This document shows, piece after piece, positions 1 to 8,060 of a stretch of 64,000 nt of DNA. Origin of the DNA: Gilichinskyi gelida. Lineage in GTDB: Bacteria > Acidobacteriota > Thermoanaerobaculia > Gp7-AA8. A program made the translations under genes and the position numbers. The stretch spans positions 175,228 through 239,227 of the forward strand of contig JBBPII010000008.1 of the NCBI GenBank assembly GCA_038040385.1, written 5' to 3'. Position 1 is the first letter of the stretch; each line of letters starts with the position of its first letter. Under the pieces are notes generated by a model that was given only the letters and a program-made list of their open reading frames with translations, had not been told where the DNA came from and ran no database searches.

Positions 1-1892
1 GAGCCGAAGTTCGAGAAGGAGATCATGGCGATGCGCGGCTCGAGATTGAACCGCTTCGCCGTCTCCGCGGTCAGCGACGCGATGTCCGCCAGGTCCTCGG
101 CGTTCGGATCGATGTTCACAGTCGTGTCGGCGAGAACGAGGATGCGGTTCTTGAACATCAAGAGGTACGCGCCGGAGACCTTCTTCACGCCTGGCCTGGT
201 CTTGATGATCTGCAGCGCGGGGCGGATGGTGGCGGGGTAGTAGGCGCGGAGGCCGGCGATGACGCCGTCGGCGTCGCCGCACTCCAGCATCATCATGGCG
301 AAGTAGTTGCGGCTGTTCAGAATGCGCGTGGCGTCGGCGGCGGTGATGCCGTGGCGCTGCCGCAGCTCGAAGAATCGGCGCACGTACTCCTCGCGCCGCG
401 CATAGGTCTCCACGTCGACGATGGTTACCTTCCTCTCGTCGACGTCGAATTTCTTCAGCAGCGGTGTGAGATCGGCGCGGCGCACCAGCAGGATGGGATG
501 GGCGAGACCCTCGTCGATGAGGATCTTCGCCGCGCGGATGATCTTCTCCTGATCGCCTTCCGGGAAGACGATGCGCTTCGGGTTGCTCTTGGCCTGGTCG
601 TACAGCGCGTGCATCGTGCCGCGCGAGCGGCCGAGGAGGTGCTCGAGGCGGCGGCGGTAGGCATCGTAGTCGGTGATCGGCTCCTGCGCCACGCCGCTCT
701 CCGCCGCGGCGCGGGCGACGGCGACCGGAACGTTGAGCAGGACGCGGTAGTCGAACGGCTTGGGGATCAGGTACTCGCGCCCGAATGAAAAACGCTCCAT
801 GCCGTAGGCCCGGAGAACGGAGTCGGGGACGTCCTCCTTCGCCAGATCGGCCAGCGCCTTCGACGCCGCGAGCTTCATCTCCTCGTTGATCGTCGTGGCG
901 CGGCAGTCGAGCGCGCCGCGGAAGATGAACGGGAACCCGAGCACGTTGTTGACCTGATTGGGGTAATCGGAGCGGCCGGTGGCCATGATCACGTCGGGGC
1001 GCGCGGCGACCGCGTCGTCGTACGGAATCTCCGGATCGGGATTGGCCATGGCGAAGACGATCGGATTCGGCGCCATGGCCCGCACCATGTCCTGGGTCAT
1101 GATGCCGCCGACGGAGAGGCCGACGAAGACGTCGGCATCTTTCAGGGCGTCGATGAGCTTGCGCGCCTTGGTGTCGGCCGCGAATTCCTCCTTGTACGGA
1201 GTCATGTCGAGCGTGCGGCCTTTGTAGATCACGCCCTTGCTGTCGGCGAGGATGACGTTCTCCTTGCGCAGGCCCATCAGGATGTAGAGCCGCAGGCAGG
1301 CCATGGCCGCGGCGCCGGCGCCGGAGATCACCAGCTTCACGTCCTCGATCTTCTTGTTCGCCACTTCCAGGGCGTTCTTCAGCGCGGCGGCGGAGATGAT
1401 GGCCGTCCCATGCTGATCGTCGTGGAAGACGGGGATGGACATCTCCTTCTTCAGGCGGTCTTCGATCTCGAAGCATTCGGGGGCGGCGATATCCTCGAGG
1501 TTGATCCCGCCGAAGGTCGGCTCGAGCAGCTTCACCGCGCGGATGAACTCCTCGGTGTCGCGGGTGTTGAGCTCCAGATCGAAGACGTCGATGTCGGCGA
1601 AGCGCTTGAAGAGAACGCCCTTCCCCTCCATCACCGGCTTGCCGGCGGCGGGGCCGATGTTGCCGAGGCCGAGGACCGCTGTACCGTTGGTGATGACGGC
1701 GACGAGATTGCCCTTCGCCGTGTACTTATAGACCGCGCCGGGATCGCGGGCGATCTCCAGGCAGGGCTTGGCGACGCCGGGCGTGTAGGCGAGCGCCAAG
1801 TCGCGCTGCGTGGCGGTCGGCTTGGTGGGAACGACCTCGATCTTTCCCGGCCGGCCGGTGGAGTGGTAGTCGAGCGCCTCGTCATCGCTCAT
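1..1892 (-). CDS. maeB: NADP-dependent malic enzyme with C-terminal phosphotransacetylase-like domain (partial)
   Basis: This is the MaeB-type malic enzyme, which decarboxylates malate to pyruvate with NADP in the cytoplasm. The gene starts with ATG at 1892 (MSDDEALDYHS) and runs off the window's left edge, so about 630 residues are visible. The N-terminal malic domain shows the family stretch LAYTPGVAKPC near residue 35 and FHDDQHGTA near residue 140. An NAD-binding segment VISGAGAAAMACL follows near residue 168. The second half is the phosphotransacetylase-like domain, ending at the visible MISFSNFGS motif, so probably only about 120 to 140 residues are missing. The PTA-like part of MaeB proteins is usually regulatory rather than catalytic. 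It is transcribed away from secF, separated by a hairpin repeat. Confidence 0.95.
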   Translation of the reverse strand, partial: MSDDEALDYHSTGRPGKIEVVPTKPTATQRDLALAYTPGVAKPCLEIARDPGAVYKYTAKGNLVAVITNGTAVLGLGNIGPAAGKPVMEGKGVLFKRFADIDVFDLELNTRDTEEFIRAVKLLEPTFGGINLEDIAAPECFEIEDRLKKEMSIPVFHDDQHGTAIISAAALKNALEVANKKIEDVKLVISGAGAAAMACLRLYILMGLRKENVILADSKGVIYKGRTLDMTPYKEEFAADTKARKLIDALKDADVFVGLSVGGIMTQDMVRAMAPNPIVFAMANPDPEIPYDDAVAARPDVIMATGRSDYPNQVNNVLGFPFIFRGALDCRATTINEEMKLAASKALADLAKEDVPDSVLRAYGMERFSFGREYLIPKPFDYRVLLNVPVAVARAAAESGVAQEPITDYDAYRRRLEHLLGRSRGTMHALYDQAKSNPKRIVFPEGDQEKIIRAAKILIDEGLAHPILLVRRADLTPLLKKFDVDERKVTIVDVETYARREEYVRRFFELRQRHGITAADATRILNSRNYFAMMMLECGDADGVIAGLRAYYPATIRPALQIIKTRPGVKKVSGAYLLMFKNRILVLADTTVNIDPNAEDLADIASLTAETAKRFNLEPRIAMISFSNFG

Positions 1893-1910
1893 CAGGCGCG
1901 CGAGTCTACC

Positions 1911-1970
1911 AAACCCTCACCCGTCGCTTCGCGCCACCCTCTCCCGCAAGCGGGAGAGGAACGATGAGGG
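1911..1970. repeat. Intergenic hairpin repeat (CCTCTCCCG-CAAG-CGGGAGAGG)
   Basis: A perfect 9-bp stem (1938-1946 with 1951-1959) with a CAAG loop lies in a CCCTCACCC...GATGAGGGG context. I recognise this element as one scattered between genes in many GC-rich bacteria. It sits between the stop of secF and the start of maeB. It has no T-tract, so it is not a standard intrinsic terminator. Confidence 0.8.
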
Positions 1971-1971
1971 G

Positions 1972-3207
1972 CTACCCCGCGCGGCGCCTCCGCTGGCTGG
2001 GCCGCTTGTTCTCTTCGCGGGCGGGCGGCGGCTCGATGCGCGGCGCCGTGCTGCGCGCCGCCGGGCCGGCGATGTCGTGCGTGCGGCCGGTGAGCCTGTT
2101 CCAGGCGATGGCCACCGCGGGAACGATGGTGAGCGTGGAGTAGGTGCCGGCGAGGACGCCGATGAGCAGGATCCAGGCGAACTCGTGGATCACCTTGCCG
2201 CCGAAGAGCAGCAGGGCGATGAGGACGATGACCACCGTGCCGGAGGTCAGGATCGTCCGCGACAGCGTCTGGTTCATGGCCAGATTGAGCTGCTCCTCGA
2301 AGGACATACGCGTCTTCAGCTTCCTCTTGTTCTCGCGCACGCGGTCGTACATCACCACCGTGTCGTTGATGGAGAAGCCGACGATGAGCAGCAGCGCGGC
2401 GACGATGTTCAGCGATACCTCGCCGTTGATCATGCCGAGGAAGGCGAGCGAGACGACGACGTCGTGGATGATGCACATCACCGCCGACACGCCGAACATC
2501 AGGTCGAAGCGCAGCCAGAGGTACACGCCCATGGCGATGGTGGAGAAGATGATCGCCATGATCGCTTTGTTCTGCAGTTCCTTGCCCACCTGCGGACCGA
2601 CGGTCTCCTGATTGAGCACGTTGAACGAGCCGAGGAACGTCTTCTCGTTGAGCACGCGGGCGATGCCGGTGGTGACGCCGGGCACCGAGGTCACCTGGCC
2701 CATGTTGCTGAAGAGGCCGAGGTCGGAGCGCTTGTTGATGATGGCCTGCGCGACGCTCGCGTAGTACTGCCGGGCGTCGGGACGGGTGCCTTTGTTGTCG
2801 GGATCGGCGACGGCGAGCAGATCCGTCAGCGTGTCGCGGCCGTGATAGTTGAGATCGAACTTGCCCGCGGACACGGCGGGATTGAGATCGCGGTGAAGGT
2901 TCTGCACCACCTGGCCGGCGAAGTCGCCCTCCCCCTTCTGCTGCGGCAGGCGGATGAGCACCTCGCGATTTTCGGCCTTGCCGTACTGCTGGATGGTGGC
3001 GTCCGTGAGCTCGGTGCGGAGGCTGCTGAGAGGGACGGCGTCCTTGAACTTGAGGACGATGCTGGCGCCGCCGGCGAAGTCGATGCCCCAGTTGATGCCG
3101 CGCTTCATGTAAAAGCCGATGCCCAGCAGGATCCAGACGACCGAGAAGGCCACGGCGGCGAAGCGCCACTTCACGAAGTCGTATTTAGTATTGACGAAAA
3201 TCTGCAT
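1972..3207 (-). CDS. secF: Protein translocase subunit SecF
   Basis: SecF works with SecD in the inner membrane to pull exported proteins through SecYEG using the proton gradient. The 411-residue product starts at ATG 3207, with AAGGA upstream. It has a first membrane segment at about residues 15-33 and then the family motif WGIDFAGG near residue 40. A periplasmic domain follows, and five closely spaced membrane helices lie in the second half, including the conserved stretch GFSINDTVVMYDRVREN near residue 280. The C-terminal tail is basic and proline-rich. It lies 33 nt downstream of secD, as is usual for the yajC-secD-secF cluster. Confidence 0.97.
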   Translation of the reverse strand: MQIFVNTKYDFVKWRFAAVAFSVVWILLGIGFYMKRGINWGIDFAGGASIVLKFKDAVPLSSLRTELTDATIQQYGKAENREVLIRLPQQKGEGDFAGQVVQNLHRDLNPAVSAGKFDLNYHGRDTLTDLLAVADPDNKGTRPDARQYYASVAQAIINKRSDLGLFSNMGQVTSVPGVTTGIARVLNEKTFLGSFNVLNQETVGPQVGKELQNKAIMAIIFSTIAMGVYLWLRFDLMFGVSAVMCIIHDVVVSLAFLGMINGEVSLNIVAALLLIVGFSINDTVVMYDRVRENKRKLKTRMSFEEQLNLAMNQTLSRTILTSGTVVIVLIALLLFGGKVIHEFAWILLIGVLAGTYSTLTIVPAVAIAWNRLTGRTHDIAGPAARSTAPRIEPPPAREENKRPSQRRRRAG

Positions 3208-3239
3208 GATAAATCCTTGTCATATTAGATGCTGGGCAA

Positions 3240-4808
3240 TTAGATACTAATGGTGGCAGGCCGTTCCTGCGCCTTGTAGACCATGTCGAAGATCACCCGT
3301 GAGACGAAGAACGCGGTGAACACCGAGGCGAACAGTCCGATGAGCAGGGTCACGGCGAATCCCTTGATCGGGCCGGTGCCGAACTGGAAGAGGAACAGCG
3401 CGGCGATGATGGTGGTCATGTGGGTGTCGATGATCGTCCCGAAGGCGCGCGAGAAGCCGTTCTCGATCGCCGCGCGGACGGTCTTGCCGTCGCGCAGCTC
3501 CTCGCGGATCCGCTCGAAGACCAGAACGTTGGAGTCGACCGCCATGCCGAGGGTGAGGATGATGCCGGCGATGCCGGGGAGGGTGAGAGTGGCCTTGAAG
3601 ATGGCCATCATCCCCAGGATGATCACCAGGTTCAGCAAGAGGGCGAGCACCGCGTTGACGCCAGCGCCCTTGTAGTACAGGAGTACGGCCAGGATCAGGG
3701 CGACGAAGCCGATCACCGAGGCCATCACACCCTGGCGGATGGAGTCGCGGCCCAGCGAGGGCCCTACGGTACGCTCTTCGAGGGTGGTCAGCGACGCCGG
3801 CAGGGAGCCGCTGCGCAGCACGAGCGACAAGTCCGAAGCCTGCTGCGTGGTGAAGCTCCCTTCGATGACGCCCTGGTCGTCGATGCGGCTGTTGATCACC
3901 GGCGCGGAAACGATCTTGTTGTCGAGGACGATGGCCAGACGGCGCTTGATGTTGCTGCCGGTCAGCTCGCCGAACTTCTTCGCCCCGTCGGGCGTCAGGG
4001 AGAAGCCGACGTTCGGCTCGCCGAGGCGGCCCTTCTGCACGCGCGCGTTCTTGAGGTCCGTTCCGGTGACCGGGATGACTTTGCGGACGGCGTAGTACTC
4101 GACGCCCGAGGCGCGGCCCATCTCGTCCTCGCGCGTGCCGGGGAGGATGTCGACGTCGTTCTTCATCGATGGATCGACGGTGGCCAGGGTGGTGTCCGGC
4201 GTGGAGGCAGGAGTCCCCTCCACGATGCGGAACTGGAGCTGCGCGGTGGTCTTGATGATGTCCTTCACCCGCGCCGGGTCGTCGACGCCCGGAAGCTGGA
4301 TGACGATGCGGTTGCCGCTCTCCGGCGCGATGTAGGGCTCGGTCACGCCGAGGGCGTTGACGCGGTTGTCGATGGTTTCGACCGTGTGCGTCACCGTGTC
4401 GCGCTCGATCGTCGTGACCGCGAGGGGCTTGAGCTTGAACTGCATCGCGCCATCGGGGGTGCGGCTCATGTCGAACGACGGAAGGTAGTCCTTGGCGATG
4501 CGCTCATAGTCGGCGGTGGAGATGCCGGCCGGCAGCGTCGCGACGAAGGTGGTGTCGTCAATGCGGCGGGTGACCGGAAGAGGAAGGTTGCTCTTCTTCG
4601 CCTGCGCCTTGAGCTGCTCGGAGCCCTGGTCGACTTCGATGCGCATGGCGTCGCCGACGTTGACGCGCATGACCAGGTGCGTGCCGCCCTTGAGGTCGAG
4701 GCCCCGCTTGATCGGCTCGGGGTTGTTTTTGGTCGGCACCACCGCCGCGCTGAAGCCGATCAGCACGGCCAGAATCAAAACGATTTTCCACCAGAGACTT
4801 CTGTTCAA
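3240..4808 (-). CDS. secD: Protein translocase subunit SecD
   Basis: SecD is the larger RND-type partner of SecF. The best start is TTG at 4808 (LNRSLWWKIVLILAV), because GGAGGAAAT lies just upstream and a membrane helix starts at once; this gives 522 residues. The frame stays open upstream to 4886, but that part is only the CTCAGCA heptamer array and is unlikely to be translated. Visible features are the RGLDLKGGTHLVMRV motif near residue 35, a long periplasmic region, and six C-terminal helices with TLGMAVDSNVLVFERIREE. The gene follows yajC in the same direction across the heptamer array. Confidence 0.96.
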   Translation of the reverse strand: MNRSLWWKIVLILAVLIGFSAAVVPTKNNPEPIKRGLDLKGGTHLVMRVNVGDAMRIEVDQGSEQLKAQAKKSNLPLPVTRRIDDTTFVATLPAGISTADYERIAKDYLPSFDMSRTPDGAMQFKLKPLAVTTIERDTVTHTVETIDNRVNALGVTEPYIAPESGNRIVIQLPGVDDPARVKDIIKTTAQLQFRIVEGTPASTPDTTLATVDPSMKNDVDILPGTREDEMGRASGVEYYAVRKVIPVTGTDLKNARVQKGRLGEPNVGFSLTPDGAKKFGELTGSNIKRRLAIVLDNKIVSAPVINSRIDDQGVIEGSFTTQQASDLSLVLRSGSLPASLTTLEERTVGPSLGRDSIRQGVMASVIGFVALILAVLLYYKGAGVNAVLALLLNLVIILGMMAIFKATLTLPGIAGIILTLGMAVDSNVLVFERIREELRDGKTVRAAIENGFSRAFGTIIDTHMTTIIAALFLFQFGTGPIKGFAVTLLIGLFASVFTAFFVSRVIFDMVYKAQERPATISI

Positions 4809-4836
4809 AGGATTTCCTCCGGAAAGGGTTACTAGG

Positions 4837-4903
4837 GAGTGCTGAGTTCTGAGTGCTGAGTACTGAGTCCCGCCCCACTTCAGCACTCAGCACTCAGCAC
4901 TCA
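4837..4903. repeat. Inverted array of 7-bp repeat AGTGCTG / CAGCACT
   Basis: The left arm (4837-4868) holds degenerate AGTGCTG units read on the plus strand. The right arm (4879-4903) holds the complementary CAGCACT units, so the array can fold into a long hairpin. It separates yajC from secD, and its right end includes the yajC stop codon. The same heptamer recurs inside tgt and at its start. Confidence 0.9.
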
Positions 4904-5206
4904 CGACTCGGTATCCGAGATCAGCCCCGTGATCGCCGACCGCGCCACCTTGACCTTCACGTTTTCGGCGATTTTCAGGTAAACGACGTCGGGCTCAACA
5001 CCCTGCACGGTCCCGTAAATCCCGCCCTGGGTGACCACCCGATCGCCCTTTTTCAGCGAGCTGAGCATTTGCTGCGTCTTCTTCCGCTGCTTGTTCGCCG
5101 GGGCGATGACGATGAAGTAAAACACCAGGAAGATCGCTGCGATCGGCAGGATCTGGATGATGAACGCGCCGGAGCCCCCGGCCTGAAGCAAAGCAATGGT
5201 GTTCAT
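4901..5206 (-). CDS. yajC: Sec translocase accessory subunit YajC
   Basis: YajC is a small inner-membrane protein bound to SecDF. The 101-residue product has one membrane helix (about residues 15-37, IIQILPIAAIFLVFYFIVI), then the family motif PANKQRKKTQQML and a small beta domain with LKKGDRVVTQGGIYGTV. Its ATG overlaps the tgt stop by 4 nt (ATGA, 5203-5206), so translation is probably coupled to tgt. Its stop codon lies inside the heptamer repeat. Confidence 0.97.
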   Translation of the reverse strand: MNTIALLQAGGSGAFIIQILPIAAIFLVFYFIVIAPANKQRKKTQQMLSSLKKGDRVVTQGGIYGTVQGVEPDVVYLKIAENVKVKVARSAITGLISDTES

Positions 5207-6351
5207 GATTCTTGGAGCCTCGACAGGAAGGTCTCGCGGAAGGACCCGAACGAGTTGAGCGCGATAGATTGCCGGACTCCCCGCATCAAGTCAAGGTAAA
5301 ACCAGACGTTGTGAATGGTGTTGTAGACCAGCGCCGCGATCTCGCCGGTGAGGTAGAGGTGCCGCAGATAGGCCCGTGAAACCGTCCGGCAGGTGACGCA
5401 GCCGCAGCGCTCGTCGAGCGGGCGGGGATCGTCGGCATACTTGGCGTTCTTGATGGCCACCTTCCCCGAACTGGTGAAGAGGGTGCCGTTGCGCGCGTTG
5501 CGGGTCGGCATCACGCAGTCGAACATGTCGATCCCCGCGGCGACCCCGTCGAGCAGGTCCTCGGGCGTGCCGACGCCCATCAGGTACCGCGGGCGGTCGG
5601 GCGGAAGGAGGGGGGCGGTGTGGTTGACCACCTCGAGCATCTCCGCTTTCGGCTCGCCCACCGAGACGCCGCCGATGGCGATGCCATCGAAGTCGAGCGC
5701 GGCGATCTCCTCGACGCTGCGCGTCCGCAAGTCTGCGTAGACGCCGCCCTGGACGATCCCGAAGAGGCCCGCGAGCCGCGAGCTGCGCGCTGCCAGCGAT
5801 CTGCGCGCCCACCGGTGCGTCAGCGCCAGCGACGTCTCCACCTCGGCGTGCGAGAGGCCGTAGGCCGGGCATTCGTCGAAGGCCATGGCGATGTCGACGC
5901 CCATCCGGGTCTGGATGTCGATCGACGTCTCCGGCGACAGAAAGTGCGCCGCGCCATCGATGTGGCTGCGGAACTCCACACCTTCCTCGCGCACCTTCCG
6001 GATGTTGGCCAGCGAGAACACCTGGAAGCCGCCGGAGTCGGACAGCACCGCCCGGTCCCAGTTCATGAACGCATGCACGCCGCCGAGTTTCTCGAGCAGG
6101 GCGACGCCGGGGCGCAACATCAGGTGATAGGTGTTGTTGAGGATGATCTGAGGTTCAGTGCTGAGTGCTGAGTGCTGAGTGCTGAGTGATTTCAGTTGCT
6201 CGGTGGTCAGGCTCTTCACGCTTCCGAGCGTGCCCACCGGCATGAACACGGGCGTGTCGATCACGCCGTGAGGAGTGCTGATGCGGCCGAGTCGGGCACG
6301 CCCGTCCTGCTGGAGGAGCTCGAACTCTAATCGCGACTCAGCACTCAGCAC
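5203..6351 (-). CDS. tgt: Queuine tRNA-ribosyltransferase
   Basis: Tgt exchanges guanine 34 of GUN-anticodon tRNAs for preQ1. The 382-residue product has NNTYHLMLRPG, the DSGGFQVFSL motif with the catalytic Asp, and DIAMAFDECP. The nucleophile region is MFDCVMPTRNARNG, and zinc ligands are CGCVTC near residue 310. The only plausible start is GTG at 6351, which lies inside a heptamer repeat and has no clear ribosome-binding site. Between LTTEQLK and QIILNNTYHL the protein carries SLSTQHSALSTEP, encoded by another heptamer array (6155-6188). From memory of other Tgt proteins, about nine of these residues are extra. Confidence 0.95.
   Translation of the reverse strand: MLSAESRLEFELLQQDGRARLGRISTPHGVIDTPVFMPVGTLGSVKSLTTEQLKSLSTQHSALSTEPQIILNNTYHLMLRPGVALLEKLGGVHAFMNWDRAVLSDSGGFQVFSLANIRKVREEGVEFRSHIDGAAHFLSPETSIDIQTRMGVDIAMAFDECPAYGLSHAEVETSLALTHRWARRSLAARSSRLAGLFGIVQGGVYADLRTRSVEEIAALDFDGIAIGGVSVGEPKAEMLEVVNHTAPLLPPDRPRYLMGVGTPEDLLDGVAAGIDMFDCVMPTRNARNGTLFTSSGKVAIKNAKYADDPRPLDERCGCVTCRTVSRAYLRHLYLTGEIAALVYNTIHNVWFYLDLMRGVRQSIALNSFGSFRETFLSRLQES
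6155..6188. repeat. Heptamer array AGTGCTG inside the tgt coding sequence
   Basis: Nearly five tandem copies of AGTGCTG lie within tgt. They keep the reading frame and encode about 11 residues just before the NNTYHL motif. The unit is the same as in the yajC-secD spacer and at the tgt start. Confidence 0.9.
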
Positions 6352-6366
6352 TCAGCACTCAGCACT
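6336..6366. repeat. Heptamer array CAGCACT at the lolA-tgt junction
   Basis: Just over four tandem copies of CAGCACT (plus-strand reading) lie between the lolA stop and the tgt coding sequence. The array is inverted relative to the one inside tgt. It supplies the probable GTG start codon of tgt. Confidence 0.9.
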
Positions 6367-7046
6367 TACTGGATTTTCATCTGCTCGACCCGCACGCTCG
6401 GCGGGAGGTTGAGCACGAAGCGACTGGGGCCGACGGGCTGGTTGATCTTCACATTCGTGAATTCGTAGCGCGTCATGTCACCGTCGCCCTCGGTGTACTC
6501 GAATCTGGTGGTCAGGTAGGTCTTCTTGTCGATCCAGATGCGGAGGTGCTTGACCCGCTTGGCGATCGACTTGGTCTTCGGATCGAGGTCGAGGACGAAC
6601 GCCGGCTGGTCGGCGCGGTTGCTGAACGTGAAGTTGAAGAAGGTCGCCAGCTCGTCGAGCGCGCCGGTGGCCCCCATGTACTTGAAAATGCGGTCCTGGT
6701 AGCGCTTCACCTCGATCTTCTCGGCCTTGTTCAGATCGGGGTAGTAGGTGGTCATCATGCCGTTGGCGATCAGCATGGTCACCCGCTTCGGCGAGTCGTA
6801 GGTCCAAAGCACGTTGTTCGGCTTCTGGTAGGTGAAGCGGCCGGTGGCCACCTCCGGCTTCGACAGCAGGGCGAGCGTTTTCTCCTGCTTGAAGTCCGCC
6901 TGAAGGGTGGTGGTTTTCTTCTGATGCTCCTGAACGCGCTTGATCACCTCGTCGAGCGAGTTGGGGTCCACCGCCCGCGCGGCGAGCGCCGGCAGACCCA
7001 CGGATGCCGCCAGAGACACGGCGGCCAGGAGCTTCTTCAGGGACAT
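6366..7046 (-). CDS. lolA: Outer-membrane lipoprotein carrier protein LolA
   Basis: LolA ferries lipoproteins across the periplasm from LolCDE to the outer membrane. The 226-residue product has a signal peptide (about residues 1-25, ending ALAARA). It then shows the half-barrel pattern LQADFKQEKTL, GRFTYQKPNNVLWTYDSPKRV and a C-terminal RFVLNLPPSV. Length is close to the family norm of about 200 residues. It reads toward tgt-yajC-secDF, giving an envelope-biogenesis run on the minus strand. The assignment rests on fold-level pattern rather than an invariant catalytic motif. Confidence 0.88.
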   Translation of the reverse strand: MSLKKLLAAVSLAASVGLPALAARAVDPNSLDEVIKRVQEHQKKTTTLQADFKQEKTLALLSKPEVATGRFTYQKPNNVLWTYDSPKRVTMLIANGMMTTYYPDLNKAEKIEVKRYQDRIFKYMGATGALDELATFFNFTFSNRADQPAFVLDLDPKTKSIAKRVKHLRIWIDKKTYLTTRFEYTEGDGDMTRYEFTNVKINQPVGPSRFVLNLPPSVRVEQMKIQ

Positions 7047-7095
7047 GTGCCCCCCAACGCCGCCCAGACAGCGACGTATTTCCCCGAAGCGGGTT

Positions 7096-7101
7096 TATAC
7101 T
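7096..7101 (+). promoter_or_regulatory. Candidate -10 box (TATACT)
   Basis: TATACT lies about 24 nt upstream of the ATG at 7125, in the short divergent spacer between lolA and the next gene. No convincing -35 hexamer is visible. Confidence 0.4.
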
Positions 7102-7124
7102 CAGCGGAAATCGAGAGGTTATTT

Positions 7125-7961
7125 ATGCGAACGAGCGTGATGGGTGTGATCCTCCTGATGGCGGTCCAGACCGCCTCTGCAGCAATCCTCTACGAGTTCC
7201 GGCAGACGACGAGCTCCGAGCTGGAAGGGACGCCGGCCACCGACTGCAGCGGCCGCGCGGTCATCGAGGGCGAGAAGTCGCGCGTCGAGTTCGTCAACTG
7301 CAACGCCTACCCGGCCGGCTCGTTCGTCCTCACCACAAACGGCTCGCGCGTGCTGACCTTCGTCGATCCGGCCAAGAAGTCCTTCGCCGACGTCAACGCC
7401 GGCGCCGTCGCCACCGCCCTCGGATCGACCAAGATCGTCATCAGCAACCGGAAGACGAGCACCGTGGAGATGCCCGACCACCCCGTCATCGCCGGCATGC
7501 CCACCAAACACATCCGCCTCTCGATGGAGTACGACATCACCGTCACCTTCGGCAACCTCCCCCTCACCCAGAGCGTGCAGACGATCATCGATCGGTGGAC
7601 GACGATGGCCTTCGGCGATATCGCGGAGATCTTCCTCTCCGGCGGCGCGCTGCGCACCGGCAACGCCGACATCGACGATCTGTTCGCGTTCGAGAACGCC
7701 AGGGGCAAAGGCTTTCCGCTGAAGGAAACCATGCGCACCACGACGATCAACAACCGGGCCCATGCGGTGAAGTCGCAACTCGCCGTCAGCCGGATGGTGA
7801 CCGTCACCCGCGACCTGGAGGTTTCGTCGGTCAAGCAGGTGGCGCAGGTTGCCGCCAACACGTTCGACGTCCCCGCCGGCTTCCACCGCGCCGATCCGCT
7901 CAAGGACGACACGCAAAAGGCGCCCATCCAGACCCTGTCGATGGAGCCGTCGGGCCAGTAA
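7125..7961 (+). CDS. Secreted protein of unknown function, DUF4412-like
   Basis: The 278-residue product starts at ATG 7125 after GAGAGG. It has a signal peptide (MRTSVMGVILLMAVQTASA) and then ILYEFRQTTSSELEG. The alternating strand pattern and mid-protein segment (VIAGMPTKHIRLSMEYDI) resemble periplasmic DUF4412-type proteins, but I cannot confirm the family. It is divergent from lolA, and both encode periplasmic proteins. An upstream in-frame extension exists but is not credible because it would cover lolA. No catalytic motif is visible. Confidence 0.75.
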   Translation: MRTSVMGVILLMAVQTASAAILYEFRQTTSSELEGTPATDCSGRAVIEGEKSRVEFVNCNAYPAGSFVLTTNGSRVLTFVDPAKKSFADVNAGAVATALGSTKIVISNRKTSTVEMPDHPVIAGMPTKHIRLSMEYDITVTFGNLPLTQSVQTIIDRWTTMAFGDIAEIFLSGGALRTGNADIDDLFAFENARGKGFPLKETMRTTTINNRAHAVKSQLAVSRMVTVTRDLEVSSVKQVAQVAANTFDVPAGFHRADPLKDDTQKAPIQTLSMEPSGQ

Positions 7962-7963
7962 CG

Positions 7964-8040
7964 AAGTTGCGAGGTCTCGCGGTTGCGGGGTCTCGCGGTC
8001 GCAACTCGGACCCCGAGACCGCGCAACCCAGAGACGCCGA
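7964..8040. repeat. Inverted array of 7-bp repeat GGTCTCG / CGAGACC
   Basis: GGTCTCG units (GAGGTCTCGCGG, GGGGTCTCGCGG) are followed by complementary CGAGACC units (ACCCCGAGACCGCG), so the array is foldable. It fills the spacer before the M23 peptidase gene. The same unit recurs before trmFO and at the 3' end of the ECF sigma gene. Confidence 0.88.
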
Positions 8041-8060
8041 AACCGGAAGGGAGGGCGGGT

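Noticed and set aside
3420..4835. 471-residue plus-strand frame over secD
   Set aside because: It is a shadow of secD; the opposite strand carries all SecD motifs.
4806..4886. Longer SecD N terminus starting at 4886
   Set aside because: The extra 26 residues are heptamer-repeat translation, and a good ribosome-binding site precedes TTG 4808.
4837..6366. Possible CRISPR array
   Set aside because: The repeats are 7 bp, tandem without spacers and found in inverted pairs; no cas genes are present.
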